A stretch of 64,000 nucleotides of DNA from Chitinophagaceae bacterium (GCA_004173235.1 SEAC01000027.1:58925-122924); one strand, 5' to 3'; positions 15,362 through 23,260 are shown, numbered from the stretch's first letter. Program-made: numbers and translations. The notes: generated from the sequence alone by a model not told the origin.

Positions 15362-15815
15362 GGGAATGTTCAATATTCAATAATCAATATTCAATGTTCA
15401 AGTTTGCTTTCGCGCGTTCCGTTTTGCCGTTTCGATGCTACGTCCGAATATGGATATCAACTCGTTTGTTTCCTTTCGGTGCGGCTCCAGCGAAAAAGCG
15501 ACGATGAGACGCAATTTGTTTATGATCTCCAATGTTGTCCGGCACTCTTTGAGCTCCTTCAAACAAACTTTCATTTTATGAATGAAATCCGGTCTGGATT
15601 CAGCAGCCTGCGCTTCCGCGTAGTTGAATGCTGGTGAGTTGGCTGAACGAACCAACTGCCCAGCATAGTAGTTTCCAATACGATCATTAGGAAGTGCCGC
15701 TACCACGCTCATCATCATGCAGGCATAGGCCACAAGGCGCTCCTCCAAATCAAACTTCCTTTCTTCTCCTCCACTTGTGCCTTGAAGATTGAGCATTGAA
15801 TATTGAATATTTGCT
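15362..15815. mobile_element. Putative element: four-helix-bundle gene between inverted heptamer arrays
   Basis: The left end (about 15366-15401) reads in 7-bp steps TTCAATA, TTCAATA, ATCAATA, TTCAATG. The right end (about 15781-15812) reads TTGAAGA, TTGAGCA, TTGAATA, TTGAATA. These are inverted copies: 19 of 23 bases match over the inner part. The enclosed gene begins and ends inside the arms. In bacterial 23S rRNA, IVP-type genes are likewise carried between inverted termini. Mobility is inferred. No target-site duplication was identified. Confidence 0.55.
15398..15796 (-). CDS. Four-helix-bundle protein (23S rRNA intervening-sequence / bAvd-like family)
   Basis: The protein has 132 residues. 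It has the family pattern FDLEERLVAYACMMM, LPNDRIGNYYAGQLVRSANS, AFNYAEAQAAESRPDFIHKM, LKECRTTLEII and SLEPHRKETNELISIFG. Four amphipathic helices are obvious. Relatives (PF05635 / TIGR02436) are found in intervening sequences of 23S rRNA and as accessory proteins (Avd) of diversity-generating retroelements. I see no reverse transcriptase or template repeat here. The start and stop codons lie inside the flanking inverted arrays, so the gene and its arms look like one unit. The function is unknown; a nucleic-acid-binding role is plausible. Confidence 0.88.
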   Translation of the reverse strand: MLNLQGTSGGEERKFDLEERLVAYACMMMSVVAALPNDRIGNYYAGQLVRSANSPAFNYAEAQAAESRPDFIHKMKVCLKELKECRTTLEIINKLRLIVAFSLEPHRKETNELISIFGRSIETAKRNARKQT

Positions 15816-15881
15816 CAAAGCTCAAACCAAGGGATGAATTTACCATGTGATTTCCACCAGCCTCGCCTGTCTTTTTAACCA

Positions 15882-16226
15882 TCAATCCGCGATCAATTCT
15901 TCCCAGTATTCAGCCGCTCTTCTCGTATGCGGAATGACGATCGTTCCGCCCACGATGTTGGCGACGGCGAATACTTCGTAAAGTTCGTCCGTGGTTACGC
16001 CGTTTTCGTGGCACTTTCCTACGTGGTATTTGATGCAGTCATCGCAGCGGAGCACCATGGAGGCCACGAGGCCGAGGAGCTCCTTCGTTTTTACGTCGAG
16101 CGCACCCTTTTCGTAGGTATTGGTGTCGAGGTTCCAGAGGCGCTTCATTACGAGGTTGTTCTTGCTCAGAATCACCTCGTTCATCTTCGCCCGGTAGTCG
16201 TTGAATTCTTCTGCCAGTTTGCCCAT
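15882..16226 (-). CDS. AhpD-like carboxymuconolactone-decarboxylase family protein
   Basis: The protein has 114 residues, all-helical, with the redox motif RCDDCIKYHV (Cys61, Cys64, and a His three residues after the second Cys). This is the AhpD/CMD signature, so a peroxidase-associated thiol reductase is more likely than a decarboxylase. It is cytoplasmic, with no signal peptide. A -7 element lies 22 nt upstream of the start. Confidence 0.85.
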   Translation of the reverse strand: MGKLAEEFNDYRAKMNEVILSKNNLVMKRLWNLDTNTYEKGALDVKTKELLGLVASMVLRCDDCIKYHVGKCHENGVTTDELYEVFAVANIVGGTIVIPHTRRAAEYWEELIAD

Positions 16227-16248
16227 TTTCGCTTTTTCTAAGGTGCCG

Positions 16249-16256
16249 CAAAGGTA
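16249..16256 (-). promoter_or_regulatory. -7 element for the AhpD-like gene
   Basis: The minus strand has TACCTTTG, an exact TAnnTTTG, 22 nt before ATG 16226. No clear -33 box was found. Confidence 0.4.
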
Positions 16257-16331
16257 ACCAAATACCGGCAGCGGTTTTTGTTAACGGTCCGTAACGTTGG
16301 ATTTTGATAAATTGTCCCGGAATACCGAGTT

Positions 16332-16793
16332 ATGAAGAAAACGATCCTTGCCGGCACCCTCGTTGCCGGCGTGCTGGCCCTCTCCTTTACGATCCACAAC
16401 GAAGAGCCCGGATACAAGAACCTCAAGATCCTGCCGAAGAACATCAGCAAGGAGCAGATGGACAGCGTCATGCACCACTTCACGGCCGCGCTGGGACAGA
16501 AATGCAACTTCTGCCACGTGCGCAACAACGACTCCACCCGCACCTGGGACTTTGCATCGGACGCCAACAAACACAAGGGCATGGCGCGCGAAATGATGCT
16601 GATGACCAACAAGATCAACAAGCAGAATTTCGAATTTGCCGGCGACCCTAAAAAGCTCGATACGAAGCTGATGGTGACCTGCTTTACCTGCCACAACGGG
16701 AAAGTGGAGCCCGCCACCATTCCACCGCCACGCGAGCAACGCCAACAGCCGCAGCCCCAGGCGGGAACCGATAGTGTGCGGGTGAAGCAGTAG
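16332..16793 (+). CDS. Dihaem c-type cytochrome of the reaction-centre-cytochrome type
   Basis: The protein has 153 residues with a signal peptide (1-20). Two haem c sites are CNFCH (Cys58-His62) and CFTCH (Cys117-His121). The sequence KNLKILPKNISKEQMDSVM before the first site resembles the photosynthetic reaction-centre cytochrome c subunit family (PF02276), here as a half-size two-haem form. The C-terminus is Pro/Gln-rich. It is a periplasmic electron carrier. The organism shows no sign of phototrophy, so a respiratory or dehydrogenase partner is likely. No partner gene is adjacent. Confidence 0.88.
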   Translation: MKKTILAGTLVAGVLALSFTIHNEEPGYKNLKILPKNISKEQMDSVMHHFTAALGQKCNFCHVRNNDSTRTWDFASDANKHKGMAREMMLMTNKINKQNFEFAGDPKKLDTKLMVTCFTCHNGKVEPATIPPPREQRQQPQPQAGTDSVRVKQ

Positions 16794-16852
16794 GCCTGGA
16801 AGCCCACCCGTAATGACGATTCCCATATGGCCAAGTCTTACCTTGAGCTCCT

Positions 16853-18259
16853 ATGGAAGGAACATTCGACTTCGGCATGATCGGTATCGGTGTGATGGGA
16901 TCCAACCTACTGCTCAACATTGCCGACCAGGGCTACGCGGTCATCGGCTTCGACCTGAAAGAGGAGCGCGCTCGCGCCCTCGAAGCTGCAGCCCCCGAAG
17001 GAACGACGGTCAAAGGCGTTACCGACATGAATGCCTTTATTGCATCGCTTAAAAAGCCGCGCAAGTTGATGATGCTGGTGCCCGCCGGTAAGCCTGTAGA
17101 CGACGTCATTGCCAACGTGCTTCCGCACCTCGAAGCGGGCGACATTCTCATCGACGGCGGCAATTCCTATTACAAAGAAACGCGCGCGCGCGCCCGGCAG
17201 CTTCAGCCCAAAGGACTCCACTTCTTCGGTATGGGCGTTTCGGGCGGCGAGCAGGGAGCACGCCTCGGGCCCAGCATGATGCCCGGCGGAGACGAAGAAG
17301 CCTATGCCTACCTGCGCCCGATCCTCGAATCGATTGCCGCAATGGCCGACAACGTTCCGTGCGTGGCGTACATGGGCCGCGAAGCTGCCGGCCACTATGT
17401 GAAGATGGTGCACAACGGGATCGAATACGCCCTGCTGCAATTGATCAGCGAGGCCTACGACCTGCTGCACCGGGGGGCCGGTTACGACAACGCCCGGCTG
17501 GCCGAGCTGTTTGCGGGCTGGAACGAAGGCCTGCTGCGCTCCTACCTCGTGGAGATCACCGCGGAAATCTTCACGATCGTGGATGAAGGCGACCCGATGC
17601 ATCAGCTGCTGGTAGATAAGATCCTCGACCAGACCGGCTCGAAAGGCACCGGAAAGTGGACCTCGCAGGACGCACTCGACGTGGCCGTTCCCATTCCCAC
17701 TATCGATGTATCGGTTGCAGCCCGCGCGCTGTCGGCCTACAAGCAACAACGCCTTGCGGCAGCGCAACTGTACCCGCAGGGCAAGCTGGCTTTGAAAGTG
17801 GATGAAGCCGACCTGGAAGCGGCGCTGGCCTTTTGTTTCGTGATCGCCTATGCGCAGGGACTAAGCCTGCTCACCGAAGCCTCGAAAGCGTACGAAATGG
17901 CGATCCCTATGCCTGCCGTAGTGCAGGTGTGGAAAGCGGGCTGCATCATCCGCTCCGACCTGTTGCCGCTGTTTGCGCAAGTGTATGCCGACGACGCGCA
18001 CGCAGCCAACGTGTTGCTGCACCCGGCCATCGCCGAATGGCTGCAACCGCGTGCCGAAGCGCTTCGCCGCATCGTGTCGCAAGCCGTGGAGGCAGGCCTT
18101 CCCGTTGCCGCATTCAGCAGTGCCCTCGCCTACTTCGACGCCTACCGCAGCGAGCGTCTTCCCGCCAACCTGATACAGGCCCAGCGCGACTATTTCGGCG
18201 CCCACACTTATCAGCGGATCGACCGGGAAGGAGTTTTTCATACGGAATGGCATCGTTAA
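16853..18259 (+). CDS. gnd: 6-phosphogluconate dehydrogenase, decarboxylating
   Basis: The protein has 468 residues. The Rossmann motif is GIGVMGSNLLLNIADQGY. The substrate region includes GGNSYYKETRARARQL, the family signature GMGVSGGEQGARLGPSMMPGG and GHYVKMVHNGIEY. GTGKWTSQDALDVAVPIPT marks the long C-terminal domain. It converts 6-phosphogluconate to ribulose 5-phosphate with NADP+. It is followed by zwf, the first enzyme of the same pathway. The lactonase gene (pgl) is not between or beside them. Confidence 0.97.
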   Translation: MEGTFDFGMIGIGVMGSNLLLNIADQGYAVIGFDLKEERARALEAAAPEGTTVKGVTDMNAFIASLKKPRKLMMLVPAGKPVDDVIANVLPHLEAGDILIDGGNSYYKETRARARQLQPKGLHFFGMGVSGGEQGARLGPSMMPGGDEEAYAYLRPILESIAAMADNVPCVAYMGREAAGHYVKMVHNGIEYALLQLISEAYDLLHRGAGYDNARLAELFAGWNEGLLRSYLVEITAEIFTIVDEGDPMHQLLVDKILDQTGSKGTGKWTSQDALDVAVPIPTIDVSVAARALSAYKQQRLAAAQLYPQGKLALKVDEADLEAALAFCFVIAYAQGLSLLTEASKAYEMAIPMPAVVQVWKAGCIIRSDLLPLFAQVYADDAHAANVLLHPAIAEWLQPRAEALRRIVSQAVEAGLPVAAFSSALAYFDAYRSERLPANLIQAQRDYFGAHTYQRIDREGVFHTEWHR

Positions 18260-18260
18260 A

Positions 18261-18360
18261 GAAGTTTTCAGTTTTTAGTTTCGAGTTCACAGTTGGAAAA
18301 TCGATTTCCACCGTTTTCCGAAACAGAACTGAATACTAAAGACTTCAAACTGTAAACTTT
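18261..18360. repeat. Heptamer-word inverted arms between gnd and zwf
   Basis: The left arm (18261-18300) reads GTTTTCA, GTTTTTA, GTTTCGA, GTTCACA. The reverse complement of the right arm (18321-18360) reads GTTTACA, GTTTGAA, GTCTTTA, GTATTCA. It is the same word family as the mscL spacer. The right arm ends at the base before the zwf ATG, so it would form the zwf leader. Confidence 0.65.
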
Positions 18361-19887
18361 ATGTCACCAACCCTCATCTACATATTCGGCGGCACCGGCG
18401 ACCTCGCGCACCGCAAGCTCATACCCGCACTTTTCAATTTATACATCGACGGATACCTGCCCGGCCCGTTCCGCATCGTGGGCATCGGCCGCACCGAAAT
18501 GGCGGAAACCGCCTACCGCCAGGAAATGCGCAAAAGCGTGAAGGAGTTTTCGCGCAGGCCCGAGCTCGTTGCGCAACACTGGACGAAGTTTTCGCGCACG
18601 CTCCATTTTCAAAGCCACGACCTCAACAACGACAAGGCCTACAAAGGCATGGCTTCTGAATGGAAAGAATTCCAGGCCAAACACGGTGAGGAGGCACAGG
18701 TGGTGTTCTACCTTTCGGTGGCGCCGCAGCTGGCACCGGTCATTGCCAGGCGGCTGCACCAGCACAAGCTTTGCGCCGACCCGCACCGGAGCCGGATGGT
18801 GTTTGAAAAGCCGTTTGGCCACGACCTCAAAAGTGCGCAGGAGCTCAACCGCTTACTGGGCCGGCTTTTCCGCGAAGAGCAGATCTACCGCATCGACCAC
18901 TTCCTGGGCAAGGAAACCGTTCAGAACATACTCGCGCTCCGCTTCGCCAACGCGCTCTTTGAGCCCATCTGGAATGCGCATTATATTGACCATGTGCAAA
19001 TCACTGCTGCGGAAACGGTGAGCATCGAAAACCGCGGCTCGTATTATGAAAGCTCCGGTGCGCTGCGCGACATGGTGCAAAATCACGTGCTGCAGATGCT
19101 GTGCATGATCGCGATGGAGGCGCCGATCTCGTTCGAAGCCGACGAGATCCGCAACAAAAAGCTCGACGTGCTGCAGGCCATCCGGAAAATGCACCCCGAA
19201 GACGTGCACCGCTATACAGTGCGCGGACAGTACGCAGCAGGCTGGAGCCAGGGCAAGAAAGTGGTAGGCTACCGCGAAGAAAAATCGGTTGACCCTCAAT
19301 CGGCCGTGGAAACGTTTGCCGCCGTGAAGTTTTACGTGGATAACTGGCGCTGGAAAGGCGTACCTTTCTATGTGCGCACGGGGAAAAGCCTGCCGGCAAA
19401 GGAAACGCTCATCACGGTGCAGTTCAAGCCCGCACCCGACTATGCTTTCCCCGAAGAAGCGGCCCACACCTGGCGGCCCAACCGCCTCGTAATCGGCATT
19501 GCGCCAAAAATGGATATCCGCCTTCGCTTCCAGGCCAAGCAGCCCGGACCGCATATGACGCTGCGACCGGTGGACATGGTGTTCAGTTATGCCACCCGCG
19601 AACAGGAAGACTGCCAGCCGGAGGCCTACGAAACGCTGCTGCAGGACGTGATCGAAGCGAACCCAACGCTGTTCATGCGCGCCGACCAGGTGGAAGCGGC
19701 GTGGACGGTGATCCGCCCCATCATGGAAGTGTGGGCCGACAAGCCACCTGTGGATTTTCCCAATTACGCCCCCGGAACCTGGGGACCAGAGGATGCCGAG
19801 GCGCTCATCGCCCGTGACGGATTCAACTGGGCCACGCTGCCCGAAACGCATCCAAGCGAAGCGCCCGTAAAGAAAAAGAAGAGCTGA
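18361..19887 (+). CDS. zwf: Glucose-6-phosphate 1-dehydrogenase
   Basis: The protein has 508 residues. The NADP-binding motif GGTGDLAHRKLIPALFNL is at the N-terminus. The active-site signature is RIDHFLGKETVQN, with the catalytic-dyad His nearby and substrate residues in the YESSGALRDMVQNH region. The C-terminus is Lys-rich. It oxidises glucose 6-phosphate to the lactone in the oxidative pentose phosphate pathway, paired with gnd upstream. The 101-bp gap between the two is filled by an inverted heptamer array. Confidence 0.97.
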   Translation: MSPTLIYIFGGTGDLAHRKLIPALFNLYIDGYLPGPFRIVGIGRTEMAETAYRQEMRKSVKEFSRRPELVAQHWTKFSRTLHFQSHDLNNDKAYKGMASEWKEFQAKHGEEAQVVFYLSVAPQLAPVIARRLHQHKLCADPHRSRMVFEKPFGHDLKSAQELNRLLGRLFREEQIYRIDHFLGKETVQNILALRFANALFEPIWNAHYIDHVQITAAETVSIENRGSYYESSGALRDMVQNHVLQMLCMIAMEAPISFEADEIRNKKLDVLQAIRKMHPEDVHRYTVRGQYAAGWSQGKKVVGYREEKSVDPQSAVETFAAVKFYVDNWRWKGVPFYVRTGKSLPAKETLITVQFKPAPDYAFPEEAAHTWRPNRLVIGIAPKMDIRLRFQAKQPGPHMTLRPVDMVFSYATREQEDCQPEAYETLLQDVIEANPTLFMRADQVEAAWTVIRPIMEVWADKPPVDFPNYAPGTWGPEDAEALIARDGFNWATLPETHPSEAPVKKKKS

Positions 19888-19937
19888 CCGGGGAATGGGG
19901 TGGCACGCATTTCGTAAAGAAAACTAAAACAGAGCTT

Positions 19938-20783
19938 ATGTTATGGCAAGGCAGGCGCGAAAGCGGTAACGTGGAAGACCGTCGCGGAATGGGCGGCGGC
20001 ACCATCGCTGCGGGCGGCGGCATTATTGGCGTGATCGCCCTCGTACTCAACTTCTTACTCGGCGGCGGTGGCGGCGGCGGAGGCAGCCAGGCCCCTGCAC
20101 CTACGAGCGGCCGGATGGAGTCGCAGGAAACGCGTGCGGCCGAAGACCAGCTGTCGCGCTTTGTGAAAGTGGTGCTGGCCGATACGGAAGACACCTGGGC
20201 GGACATCTTCAAGCGCGCCGGCGAAACCTACCCGGCACCTACCCTGGTGCTGTTCAGCGGCTCCACCCAAAGCGGTTGCGGCTATGCCAGCGCCCAAACG
20301 GGCCCCTTCTATTGCCCCGGCGACCAGAAATTATACGTTGACCTTTCTTTTTATGATGAACTACGTTCGCGCTTTGGCGGTGGTGGTGATTTTGCCATGG
20401 CCTACGTGGTGGCGCATGAAGTGGGGCACCACATCCAGACACTGATGGGCACTTCGGAAAAGCTGTCACGCCTGCGCCAGCGCCTGAGCGAATCGGAATA
20501 CAACCGCTATTCGGTGATGATGGAGCTGCAGGCCGACTACTATGCCGGCGTGTTTGCCCACTACCAGAAGGGCAAGGGCTACCTCGAGGAAGGCGATATC
20601 GAAGAGGCGCTGCGGGCGGCCAACGCCATCGGCGACGACAACCTGCAGAAGCAGGCCCAAGGTTATGCCGTTCCGGAAAGCTTCACACACGGCACTTCGG
20701 CCCAGCGCATGTATTGGTTCAAAAAAGGCTACGAATCAGGCGACCTCAACCAGGGCGACACGTTCAACAGCCCCGATCTCTGA
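19938..20783 (+). CDS. Membrane-anchored neutral zinc metallopeptidase (YpfJ-type)
   Basis: The protein has 281 residues. A Gly-rich segment and one TM helix (about 22-45) precede a periplasmic domain. The zinc motif is AYVVAHEVGHHIQTLMG (HExxH) with downstream ELQADYYAGVFAH. GCGYASAQTGPFYCPGDQKLYVDLSFYDEL is split by two conserved Cys. It matches the putative neutral zinc metallopeptidase family (PF04228), whose substrates are unknown. It follows zwf by 50 bp and may be cotranscribed with it. Confidence 0.88.
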   Translation: MLWQGRRESGNVEDRRGMGGGTIAAGGGIIGVIALVLNFLLGGGGGGGGSQAPAPTSGRMESQETRAAEDQLSRFVKVVLADTEDTWADIFKRAGETYPAPTLVLFSGSTQSGCGYASAQTGPFYCPGDQKLYVDLSFYDELRSRFGGGGDFAMAYVVAHEVGHHIQTLMGTSEKLSRLRQRLSESEYNRYSVMMELQADYYAGVFAHYQKGKGYLEEGDIEEALRAANAIGDDNLQKQAQGYAVPESFTHGTSAQRMYWFKKGYESGDLNQGDTFNSPDL

Positions 20784-20788
20784 TCGCC

Positions 20789-20855
20789 GATGTAGGATGT
20801 CTGAACCCTGATTTAACTAAATGCGAATAAAATCAGACGTCCGACATCCTATATC
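20789..20855. repeat. Heptamer-word inverted repeat after the Zn-peptidase gene
   Basis: The left arm (20789-20814) is GATGTAG, GATGTCT, GAACCCT, GATTT. The reverse complement of the right arm (20830-20855) is GATATAG, GATGTCG, GACGTCT, GATTT. 21 of 26 positions pair across a 15-nt A/T-rich loop. Confidence 0.7.
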
Positions 20856-20867
20856 AGACATTTTCTC

Positions 20868-20875
20868 TACCTTTG
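20868..20875 (+). promoter_or_regulatory. -7 element of the rpmH transcript
   Basis: TACCTTTG is an exact TAnnTTTG about 105 nt before the rpmH start. The long GC-rich leader between them contains possible hairpins. The -33 box is unclear because the inverted repeat lies there. Confidence 0.45.
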
Positions 20876-20979
20876 CCGTCCTTTCACAAAGCCCACGGGT
20901 GTGGTGACCTGTAGGCTGCGATCGAAAACCCGTCTGGTTCTCCCCAGGCACATTTCTAAAAAAAGGTAAAGAAACTGAT

Positions 20980-21135
20980 ATGAAACGTACATTTCAACCC
21001 CATAATCGCCGTCGTAAGACCGTTCACGGATTTCGCAAGCGTATGCAATCCGCCAATGGTCGCAAGGTTCTGGCCAGCCGCCGTGCCAAAGGCCGTCACA
21101 AGCTGACCGTGAGCGACGAGCGCAAACTGAAGTAA
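20980..21135 (+). CDS. rpmH: 50S ribosomal protein L34
   Basis: The protein has 51 residues and the canonical L34 start [20 protein letters not shown], then [19 protein letters not shown]. The C-terminus ([12 protein letters not shown]) is slightly extended, as in other Bacteroidota. It heads the conserved rpmH-rnpA-yidD cluster. Confidence 0.97.
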   Translation: MKRTFQPHNRRRKTVHGFRKRMQSANGRKVLASRRAKGRHKLTVSDERKLK

Positions 21136-21166
21136 GTAGAGCCCGCGTGGCTTTCCCGATATTTAG

Positions 21167-21188
21167 AAAGCCCCGCGAGGGGCTTTTT
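21167..21188 (+). terminator. Terminator or attenuator between rpmH and rnpA
   Basis: An AAAGCCCC / GGGGCTTT stem with a GCGA tetraloop runs into TTTTT. It would reduce read-through from the abundant L34 message into rnpA. Confidence 0.7.
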
Positions 21189-21230
21189 GCTTTTACTGCC
21201 CGGCCTCATTGCTGCTCGGAGCCGGCTACC

Positions 21231-21272
21231 TTCATTATTCATCATTCGTTGCTCGATATTCGATATTCAATT
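21231..21272. repeat. Heptamer array in the rnpA leader
   Basis: Consecutive 7-bp words are ATTCATC, ATTCGTT, GCTCGAT, ATTCGAT and ATTCAAT. They end 4 nt before the rnpA ATG. Only one orientation is seen here. Confidence 0.6.
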
Positions 21273-21276
21273 CTCC

Positions 21277-21666
21277 ATGCCCCGCCTTCCCCGCACCGAA
21301 AAACTCAAAAGCCGCAAGGCCATCGACGCTCTTTTTGCGGGCGGGCAGCGCTTTTCGGTTTTCCCGCTGCTGGTGTGGCATCAATGGAAAGGGGGAAGCG
21401 AAGAACCGGGAGTGGTTGCCGGCTTCAGCTGCAGCAAAAAGCACTTCAAGCGGGCGGTGCACCGCAACCGGGTGAAGCGCCTGATGCGCGAAGCCTACCG
21501 ACTGCAAAAAACGGAATTGCTGGAAGCGGCAAAGGCGCAAGGCCTTCGGGGCGAATTCTTTTTCATTTTTCTCGACAAGACGCTCCCGAACTTTGATGGA
21601 ATAAGCGCCGCCATGGCCCGATGCCTGAAGCAGTTGCAAAAGAAAAGTAATGAAGCAGTTCACTAA
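21277..21666 (+). CDS. rnpA: Ribonuclease P protein component
   Basis: The protein has 129 residues from ATG 21277; the upstream open frame runs through the heptamer array and is not conserved. It starts [19 protein letters not shown] and carries the RNase P RNA-binding motif [19 protein letters not shown]. It assists the catalytic RNA in tRNA 5' maturation. It overlaps yidD by 17 bp. Confidence 0.95.
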   Translation: MPRLPRTEKLKSRKAIDALFAGGQRFSVFPLLVWHQWKGGSEEPGVVAGFSCSKKHFKRAVHRNRVKRLMREAYRLQKTELLEAAKAQGLRGEFFFIFLDKTLPNFDGISAAMARCLKQLQKKSNEAVH

Positions 21667-21880
21667 GATCCTTGCGTGGCCGTTCATCCTCCTCATCCGC
21701 ATCTACCAGCGGGTCATATCTCCCTGGCTCGGCCCCTCCTGCCGCTACACCCCCACCTGCTCGCAGTATGGGCTCGAGGCGTTTAAAAAATACGGGCTCT
21801 TCAAAGGCTTCTGGCTTACGCTCAAGCGCGTGGGCAGCTGTCACCCCTGGGGCGGCAGTGGCTATGATCCCGTGCCGTAG
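21650..21880 (+). CDS. yidD: Membrane protein insertion efficiency factor YidD
   Basis: The protein has 76 residues with the YidD signature [20 protein letters not shown], then [13 protein letters not shown], and a C-terminal [15 protein letters not shown]. An amphipathic N-terminal helix binds the membrane. It aids YidC-dependent insertion. yidC is not adjacent, unlike in many bacteria. Confidence 0.96.
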   Translation: MKQFTKILAWPFILLIRIYQRVISPWLGPSCRYTPTCSQYGLEAFKKYGLFKGFWLTLKRVGSCHPWGGSGYDPVP

Positions 21881-21906
21881 GCAGGTCTGTCTGCGCCCAT
21901 CGCTTG

Positions 21907-22368
21907 CTACCAGTTTCCCATCTGGTCTTTATTGTAGTTATACCGTTCCACCACATCGCCTTTGTGCCAGTCGGGACTATAGCGCACAAAGAACGAAAGC
22001 CAAACGGTGCGCGAAATGCGCATCAGCGGCGGCTGCAACAGACCCAGCAGCACGGCATTCACGCCGATCCACCAAAAAAAGCGGCTGTCTTGAAGCGACA
22101 TCCCGATGATGAGCCACCAAAGCATGAACGTAATAACGCTGAACAGCACCGCGATGCCGTACGAGATCATGATGGTGCCGTAATAGAATCCCGGCTCCAT
22201 ATCCAGCGGCTGTCCGCACACCGGGCATTTGTCGTTCATCAGCATCAGCCCTTTGATACGGAAAGCTCCCTTGTATTGATACAGGTCGCCGCGACGGCAG
22301 CGTGTGCATTTGTTTTTCAGCAGGCTGGGAATGAGGGCCGGTTTTTCATCTTGTCGGTAGGCACACAT
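21907..22368 (-). CDS. DUF983 zinc-ribbon membrane protein
   Basis: The protein has 153 residues from ATG 22368; the long upstream frame overlaps the AraC gene and is spurious. An N-terminal zinc ribbon with CTRCRRG and CPVCGQP is followed by EPGFYYGTIMISYG and two transmembrane helices. This is the DUF983 family, which is frequent in Bacteroidota and of unknown role. The gene starts 10 bp after the AraC gene's stop, so the two are probably cotranscribed. Confidence 0.87.
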   Translation of the reverse strand: MCAYRQDEKPALIPSLLKNKCTRCRRGDLYQYKGAFRIKGLMLMNDKCPVCGQPLDMEPGFYYGTIMISYGIAVLFSVITFMLWWLIIGMSLQDSRFFWWIGVNAVLLGLLQPPLMRISRTVWLSFFVRYSPDWHKGDVVERYNYNKDQMGNW

Positions 22369-22378
22369 ATCTTCAGTT

Positions 22379-23260
22379 TTATTGCGTGAGCATTTGTTTG
22401 CGGAATTGTTCGGGCGTTGATCCTTCGTATTTGCGAAAAAAGCGTCCGAAGTAAGAGGCGTCTTCAAAATGGAGGCGGTCGGCCACGGCCGCAACTGTAA
22501 GGTCGGCGCCGGTAAGCAGCCGCTTCGCCTCCAGCAGCACCCGCTCGCGGATAAGGTCGCCGGCGGTTTTACCAAGCAGATCGCGGCACAGCGCGTTGAG
22601 GTGATTGGGCGTTACATAGAGCACATCGGCGTATTGCTTCGGCAGGCGCCACTCGGCAAAGTGCGCATCGATCAGGCGACGGAAGTTGCGCAGCAGCATG
22701 CTTTTTTGTGAAGGTTGGCTTGCAGCGCCCCCACGTCCGCTGGCACGATCGGCGAGGATGAAGTAGCGCAACAGTTGGAGCCGCACTACGTCGAGCCCAT
22801 GGATATCGCCAGCCTCCGCTTCGCGAACGATCTCCGCAAAGAGTGCTACCGCTTGCTTTGTCGTTTCTTCATCAAAACGGCACACGCCCTGCGCGGCATC
22901 ACCGGCAAAGAATCCGAAGCGCTCGAGGTAGCGGTCGTCCTGCAGGAAATTCTTGAAGAAGCTGTCGTTGAAGTGCACGAGGTAGCCATCCACCGGGCCT
23001 TCAAATTGCCATCCGTGCACCTGCCCCGGGGTCATGAAATAGGCGGCACCGGGTGCTACGGGGAAGCGGCAGAAGTCGATGGTATGCGTGCCGCTGCCGG
23101 CCGTGAACAGAACGAGGTGATAGAACGAATGTCGATGCGGGTGATGCAGGTGCGCGTAGTGACGCTCCACGTAACCGGGTAGTGCCGTGGCGAGCAGCCC
23201 GTGGCGTGCGGCATCATCGATGCTCGGGATATCGTAAACCGGTATGGACTTCTGCACCAT
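22379..23260 (-). CDS. AraC-family transcriptional regulator with cupin sensor
   Basis: The protein has 293 residues. The N-terminal part (about 25-150) is a cupin-like ligand domain with HHPHRHSFYHLVLFTAGSG and FMTPGQVHGW. The C-terminal 100 residues hold two helix-turn-helix motifs, with KTAGDLIRERVLLEAKRLL and the family signature ADRLHFEDASYFGRFFRKY near the end. The ligand is unknown. A TACCTTTG -7 element lies 4 nt before the start codon, so the mRNA is probably leaderless. DUF983 is immediately downstream. Confidence 0.93.
   Translation of the reverse strand: MVQKSIPVYDIPSIDDAARHGLLATALPGYVERHYAHLHHPHRHSFYHLVLFTAGSGTHTIDFCRFPVAPGAAYFMTPGQVHGWQFEGPVDGYLVHFNDSFFKNFLQDDRYLERFGFFAGDAAQGVCRFDEETTKQAVALFAEIVREAEAGDIHGLDVVRLQLLRYFILADRASGRGGAASQPSQKSMLLRNFRRLIDAHFAEWRLPKQYADVLYVTPNHLNALCRDLLGKTAGDLIRERVLLEAKRLLTGADLTVAAVADRLHFEDASYFGRFFRKYEGSTPEQFRKQMLTQ

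Noticed and set aside
15362..15815. Diversity-generating retroelement
   Set aside because: The Avd-like four-helix-bundle protein prompted a look for a reverse transcriptase, template repeat and variable repeat; none is present within several kilobases.
20881..20960. GC-rich leader of rpmH as a tRNA or known riboswitch
   Set aside because: It has local hairpin potential but no cloverleaf, T-loop or riboswitch consensus that I recognise.
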